From assembly GCA_030062745.1 (NCBI GenBank), contig CP099840.1, positions 17,349,718 to 17,413,717 on the forward strand: a DNA stretch of 64,000 nt, given 5' to 3'. Origin of the DNA: Capitulum mitella (taxonomy: Eukaryota; Arthropoda; Thecostraca; Pollicipedomorpha; Pollicipedidae). The position numbers were made by a program, and so were the translations under genes. Shown here one piece after another: positions 58,858-64,000 of this stretch (position 1 is its first letter; each line of letters opens with the position of its first letter). A model generated the notes under the pieces. It was not told the origin of the DNA. It searched no databases and saw only the letters and a program-made list of their open reading frames with translations.

Positions 58858-60204
58858 ATGCCGACATACTTTTATATTTTGCAACAAAATTTCAAAATCC
58901 GGTCGTGTTAGGTCACTGATCCATTTGACCTTTAAGCAAAGCATGTCAAACAAGTTTAAGTGTGAGCCAATGATTATCAAAACAGACAGAGACAAACACA
59001 AGACTATTCTAATTCCCAACTTATTCTCTGCAAAATGTACATTCCCAATTTTTCGGAAAAATGTTCCAACTGGCCTCAAGTTTACTTTACTGAGATACTG
59101 TTTTTGGTCTTTCTATTCGAAATTACCCATTACAGAGGATATTTTCTTTCAGATTTTTTTATTCTTTATGATCTAATACACTTTTTGAACGATGCAACAT
59201 ACCGGTAGCGAGGGGTCCGTGACCTGAAGTCAGGAAAATTAGTTACACCAGAGAATTTACGACAAAATGGACATGTACTGCATTGGTTATTGGCTTCTGG
59301 TGAGGCATTATAGGTATACTTGTACACTTTAGTTTATGCTTGTGATTTTGCTTTAAACTGAACTAACCTGGCTATGAAATTATATGACCTTATGTGGCAT
59401 GACATGATCCAATATCATTTGAAAGATCATTTGTCGCCTGAAATGCTGTAGAATTTCGTGAAATATTTTAGGGCAACGCAGAGAGTTCGTTTCACATCTT
59501 TACTTTCAATCTTTCTAAGAAACAAACGATTATTCATTTGATCTAATTTGACCCTGCATGACTATTTAGTGTAAGAGCTCTTGTTTTGGTGAATTCAGGT
59601 TATTTTTATGATTTCAGACGTGTTTCATTATTTCTATTGTTCTACGGAAACGTGGTTTTTCGTAAAACATATTTCGCCTGTTATTATTTTTGACCTGACC
59701 TGACCTGACCCGTCGCTGACTCCCATGCCATTCACGGACACATTAGCATGTTTACAGCGATTAAATGGCGTTTGTTTGATGTTCGCACCTTTACCCGGTC
59801 ACTAGATATTCACGCTGTAAGATCTGACAGGCAGCCTGATACGACCTTAGATGCCTTATACTAATCTTTTTCTAACAAAAGTTGCCATGTCTGACCAGAC
59901 ATTCGCTGTGGTGATTCGAAAATGAACTTCACTTTGTTTGAAAAGTAACCTGACTTACCCACCTGTTTCGACATAATTCAGCGTTATATTCCAGTGACTG
60001 CTGACCTGACCTGGCATGATCTGAGGAGTTGCCAATGACTTTTTGACGACGAAAAAACGTTGCTGGCTCTTTTGCACTTCAACAATTAAGATCTGCTCAC
60101 AAGACCGACCTCTGCTTTTATTACCCACAGATTTTGGACGCCATGACATGACTGGTTGGCCTTTTGAGCCGCCAATAAAGCTAAAACTTTTTTTAGGACT
60201 CAAG
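58858..60204. other. No gene seen
   Basis: A/T-rich sequence with a tandem GACCT run at 59692-59710. No coding or RNA signal recognised. Confidence 0.5.
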
Positions 60205-60440
60205 CCACGAATCGCTTCGAAACCTGCACCATAATTTGTCCGCCGAGTCGGCGCACCCGATGGTGACCTTTCTGTCGCGATCGGCCGGCGCGTTCGGGCG
60301 CAGAAGGTTGGGACGCTTGGACAAACACAGCGGCAAACACCTCGATCTTTACTTTTCACTTTTACTTTAGTCAGCGACTGCCGTCTATGAAATCTCACCC
60401 ACTAAAAACGCGCTTCGCACGTTTTCAGCCCCATCGATTT
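60205..60440 (+). repeat. Dispersed repeat, copy 1
   Basis: Shares ordered words with 63693-63990: AATCGCTTCGAAACCTGCAC, ATAATTTGTCCGCCGA, GATGGTG, TGTCGCGATCGGC, GCTTGGACA, and further on GATCT...ACTTTT and CAGCCCC.TTGATT. It is not one of the TTAA families. No pol III promoter boxes were recognised. Confidence 0.75.
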
Positions 60441-60852
60441 TGAACCTGGGGCCAACCAACCAGGGTAAGCATATTTCAACCAGTGTTCGGTTCCAACTGG
60501 TTTAAACCATAGTTAAAGCCAGCTGGTCCAAATTAATTTACGACACCTGGTGGTTTAAACCAGACAACACAGCCTCATTTCAACCATTATGCCTTCCTGC
60601 AACAAAATAACAAAATAAGCTATAAAGGTTAGAGGTTACATTGTTTTTGGAACTGTACGATGACGATTAAAACTATCATCTCCAAAATGAAGTTCTACCA
60701 TTACATCAGTCACAATCCCAAATTGAGCATCTATGACATCCAGTTATTGCCAAGCAGAAATGCTGAGGCAAAGGAATGTCGGCACCTCCCTAGTTATGTG
60801 GTCAGCTACCTGAGCGTTGCAATCCTGCACCCATCACCGCCTATCACAGCAC

Positions 60853-61160
60853 GTTTGTTTGTTTATTGTGAGTTAGGATACACAGCATCTTGGACTCAAG
60901 CATCTGCGCCTTGAGTCAAGTCTTGTGTTTTGTCTGGCGTCAGTCAGTAGTCTGAACACTTCTTGCAGTTTTGGTTTCAGGCTGTTTTACATGCCATGAA
61001 GCGATGTTCAGGTCAGGGATCAGTTTGTTTGTTTGTTTGTTTGTTGTGGGTTAGGACGCACAGCCTCTTGGGCTCAAGCGTCCGTGTCTTAAGTCATGTC
61101 TTGTGTCCCGTCGGGCGTCAGTCAGTCGTCGGCGAGGTCAGGGATCAGTTCACTGATACC
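60853..61160. repeat. Duplicated ~125-170 bp segment with (GTTT)n starts
   Basis: Two copies (60853-60955 and 61023-61131) read GTTTGTTTGTTTATTGTGAG or equivalent, then TTAGGA.ACACAGC, TTGG.CTCAAGC, and TCTTGTGT...GTCAGTCAGT. GTCAGGGATCAGTT occurs after each (61011 and 61137 regions). Confidence 0.8.
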
Positions 61161-61448
61161 TTTTGTGTTTGTCACGAGGGTGGCATATTTGTTCAAGTCT
61201 CAGTGCTGCCACATTCCTACCACATCACAGTAAAAAAGGCTGCATGCAAAAAAAAAATCCAAAATTGGATGCTCATGGGGTCAATATTTTAGTCAATATG
61301 CCAAATGAAATTTTTTTATGCCTAAATACACCAGATCCTTCTATGAACTGTGAATAGCCTATCAGCTCATCAATAGCTAGTCATGAATTCCCCTATGGGC
61401 GCTTCTCTGAGAAGTAATTTCAGCCACCTTTAATTAATTTAAGCTGGT

Positions 61449-62640
61449 TTAACCCTACTGCCGGAGGGTTACACGGTACGGCTGATTCCCGGCAGGGGGG
61501 GCGGATTCGCCCCCCCCCCCGAGATCTCGAGAGCTACACATCCGATTTCATCGCAACAAACGGCAATCAATTTGCCATGATGCAAACTACACTAAAAAAA
61601 AAACTTTCAAAATTCTGAAACGGGTGGATACAGGGGATAAAAACATCAAAATGGGGGGTACTTTTGGACTTCTTTTAACTCCAATAATTATGGACCGATT
61701 TCGAAGAGATTGGCATGAATCGAGAATATGGATAGTGCTTTTACCATTGGTGCACACATGGGAAATGTTGAGAAAATTCACAGGCGTCCACAGGGTTTCG
61801 AATATAGGAGGATTAATTTTTCAAAAATGGCATGAACAAAAAAGGTAAAACTATTTTTTCGGCTTCTACTAGTCATAATATGCTAAACAAGTGCAAAATC
61901 GTATTATAATGTTTGTATAATGTTCGCACAGGCGGTGCCAGGGGCATGAAAAAGGGGAACTGTGATGGCACATGCCCTTCAGATCAACTTATGACCTTTG
62001 ACCCCTAAATGACCTCCAGTGACCTTGGGTCATTTGGAATGATCTCACGTGCATTAAGTATTATCTGCAAACGTTTTCAATCATTTGAATTCACTCTATT
62101 TAAAAAATTCCGTGTTACGGCTATTGTGATATAGGGTACGCGCACTCACATTTTAGGTCATAGCTCCGTGACCAGACCTGATATCGAGCTGAAACTTGCT
62201 ACACAAGTAGAGGGCAACTTTCTACGTCATATGTATTCTGGGTTTGGTATTTTAAAAAACAGCACCGAAATTATTACTATAAAACCAAACTTTGAATTTT
62301 GACCTTGACCTGACCTTGTAAAGTGGCCTCAGACGAACAAAACTGCATTTGCACGTTGCCCAACTATTTTGCTATACATCCATATAAAGTTTCCAGTTCT
62401 ATCTTAGAAACGCTATTTTTGGCAGTCATTTTCCTTTTACCCCCAAGAGGACCAAAAATGGCCTGAGGTGAGGCCTGAGGCCTGAGCAGAAAAGAATTTC
62501 CAAATTTTGTCACAATGCGCAGAAAGAATAGCGAGGAAAAGTGACCAAGTTTCGTGAAACTGCGTCAAAAAGCCTGGAATTGGCAAGCAAAAAACCCGAG
62601 GGAGGGGTGAATTCAGCCTCCCCGCCGGGAATAGGGTTAA
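61449..62640 (-). mobile_element. Family A TTAA-flanked element, copy A4 (inverted)
   Basis: TTAA at 61449-61452 and 62637-62640. The ends CCCTACTGCCGGAGGG and ...GCCGGGAATAGGG match copies A1-A3, in the same orientation as A2. The G-run block lies at 61495-61520 and TGACCT/TGACCTT words at about 61990-62035 and 62301-62315. It is inserted in A/T-rich DNA with local dyad symmetry (TTAATTTAAGC to the left, CTTAAATTAA to the right). Confidence 0.87.
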
Positions 62641-62910
62641 ACTGACTTAAATTAATGAAAGTCAATAGATGGCATAAATTTAATTTAAGCCAGTTCTTTC
62701 CAACCCTGAAACCAACGCATTACACCGTTGGTTTGGGGTCAAAACTCAAGCTCTGTGTCGCACAAAGACCTGTGCACCTGCTTAATACGAGCATTACCCC
62801 CACTTATAAGTAAAACTTGCAAGTCATATTACCATTCACGCAAATGCACACTTGTAAAGTGAAAGAAATCAGCATAACAACCGCGCTCTTTGAGCTACGA
62901 AAAACTATTC

Positions 62911-62982
62911 GCGGCCAGCGGGGCTCGAACCTGCTCTGTTGGATTCGCTGCCAAATATTCTGTTCACCATGCTACCAATACC
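62911..62982 (-). other. tRNA-like sequence (pseudo-tRNA or SINE head)
   Basis: On the minus strand, GGTTCGAGCCCCGC fits a T-arm/B-box, and GGTAGCATGGTGAACAGA about 40 bases before it resembles a D-arm/A-box. The acceptor stem halves do not pair and the anticodon stem is poor, so this is not a functional tRNA. Confidence 0.35.
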
Positions 62983-63692
62983 TAACAGAATGACTCGTCT
63001 GGAACAGGATCATTCAGTTAATTGCATATATCGCCAGGATGCATACACTGCCAGGCCTGAATGGCAAATATAAAATATAAAGGCATATAAAGGTACATCT
63101 CAGGACGTGCGTCCCACGCAACCAGAATGAAGCTACTGACACGCAAAACAGCCATATGTATTGGACAGCACGTATCACGTGCTCCTGCCAGCTAATTTTT
63201 AGCAACCCCGAGGTTAAAGTTTTGCAGCAATGAAGGAGGGGCGTTAATCTTGGGCACCTCACGCTTCACGTGCAAGCTGCACCCCCCTCTCGACATGAAT
63301 CCAGAGAAAATGATCGCCCAGCTGCTCGTCCGTCTTTCCAAGCAATCATCGCACCGCAATGTGCCGTATGGTCCACGCGCGCTGCACGTGACCCGTTGCA
63401 CCTTGCCCATCATATGTGGTGTCGCTGGACAGCCCTGGTGCCAGTCTATCTACCCACCAAAATTCAGCTGCTTAGGTCACGGCTTCTAGCAATGGAAGAC
63501 CCCCAAGTTCAAATCGAAACACGTGTCTTGGATCGCAACGGAGATGGCGCGTGGGTGACAACCAAAACAGCAAGGACCCACAAACGGGGCTCACGTTGCC
63601 AGCTAGTCTTCAGTCAATGGCAACCACTGTTTGACCTGTACCTGTGATAACTGAACTCTGCAGATGTCCGGCTTCCGTCACATGGCACACAC

Positions 63693-63990
63693 CATGAATC
63701 GCTTTAAAACCTACATCACAATTTGTCCGCCGAATCGACGCATCTGATGGTGCCACTTTTGTCGCGATCGGCTGGCACGTTCAAGTGCTAGAGACTTTAA
63801 AGCTTGGACACACATACACACGCGCACGCGCCTGCCCGCCCGCCCGCCCGCACGAACGTACGCATGCTCGCATGCACACACACACACACACACAAACACC
63901 CTGATCTGAACTTTTGTATTTTGGTGGCTGCCATGCATGTAACCTCATCCATTACACATGCATGCTCTCAGCCCCTTTGATTCTGAATCA
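63693..63990 (+). repeat. Dispersed repeat, copy 2
   Basis: Second copy of the repeat at 60205-60440. It is expanded in the middle by simple sequence (CACACG, CCCG and CA runs at 63810-63896). Confidence 0.75.
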
Positions 63991-64000
63991 TTAGTGTTTT

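Noticed and set aside
1..64000. CRISPR arrays, bacterial operons, ribosome-binding sites
   Set aside because: The window is eukaryotic: spliced exons, intron-rich layout and metazoan transposons. The tandem arrays lack the repeat-unique-spacer pattern of CRISPR.

Overview
This is eukaryotic (metazoan) genomic DNA dominated by introns and repeats. I can assemble one real protein-coding gene. It lies on the minus strand and encodes an AF9/ENL-type protein (MLLT1/MLLT3 family, Drosophila 'ear'), a YEATS-domain acyl-lysine reader and scaffold of the super elongation complex and DOT1L. Four exons are supported: 50988-50811 and 45091-44880 (the two halves of the YEATS domain), 16342-16121 (a Ser/Ala-rich linker, with good splice sites and matching phase), and 7939-6110 (a very large last exon with a Lys/Glu/Arg helix, nuclear localisation signals and the C-terminal ANC1-homology domain). 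The recognised part spans about 45 kb. The first coding exon and the promoter were not found; they should lie on the high-coordinate side of 50988, inside or beyond this window. A poly(A) signal candidate is at 5805-5800.

The organism cannot be fixed from the sequence. Weak pointers are long repeat-filled introns, a short interstitial (CCTAA)n tract matching the arthropod-type TTAGG telomere repeat, a Tc1 element and non-LTR retrotransposon remnants. An arthropod or another invertebrate is my guess, not a demonstration.

Layout. 1-2.0 kb: decayed non-LTR retrotransposon. 2.7-4.0 kb: a TTAA-flanked non-autonomous element (family A). 5.8-7.9 kb: 3' end and last exon. 7.9-16.1 kb: intron with a 33-35 bp minisatellite, a family A copy directly abutting a family C copy, a 31 bp minisatellite and a second family C copy. 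16.1-16.7 kb: linker exon with its 3' splice-site region tandemly amplified just upstream in the gene. 16.7-44.9 kb: a 28.5 kb interval carrying a 26 bp minisatellite, several GC-rich islands, microsatellites, a nearly intact Tc1 transposon with one nonsense codon, a decayed IS630/Tc1-type transposase, 38, 36, 28-34 and 30 bp minisatellites, a CGG run, a second non-LTR fragment, a family B element and a partial family A element. 44.9-51.0 kb: YEATS exons, separated by an intron with an inverted minisatellite pair centred on the (CCTAA)n tract, a 168 bp tandem triplication and a hairpin. 51-64 kb: upstream or intron-1 DNA with a second hairpin, ATGT and AT microsatellites, a 145 bp tandem triplication, one complete family C and two complete family A elements, and two copies of another dispersed repeat.

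The most unusual signals are three families of TTAA-flanked elements with ends beginning CC or CCC (piggyBac-like ends, no transposase). Family A carries a conserved cluster of AGGTCA half-sites, and the same hexamer is frequent in families C and in the tandem repeats. Also notable are the inverted minisatellite with a telomere-like centre and the amplified splice-acceptor array next to exon 16342-16121.
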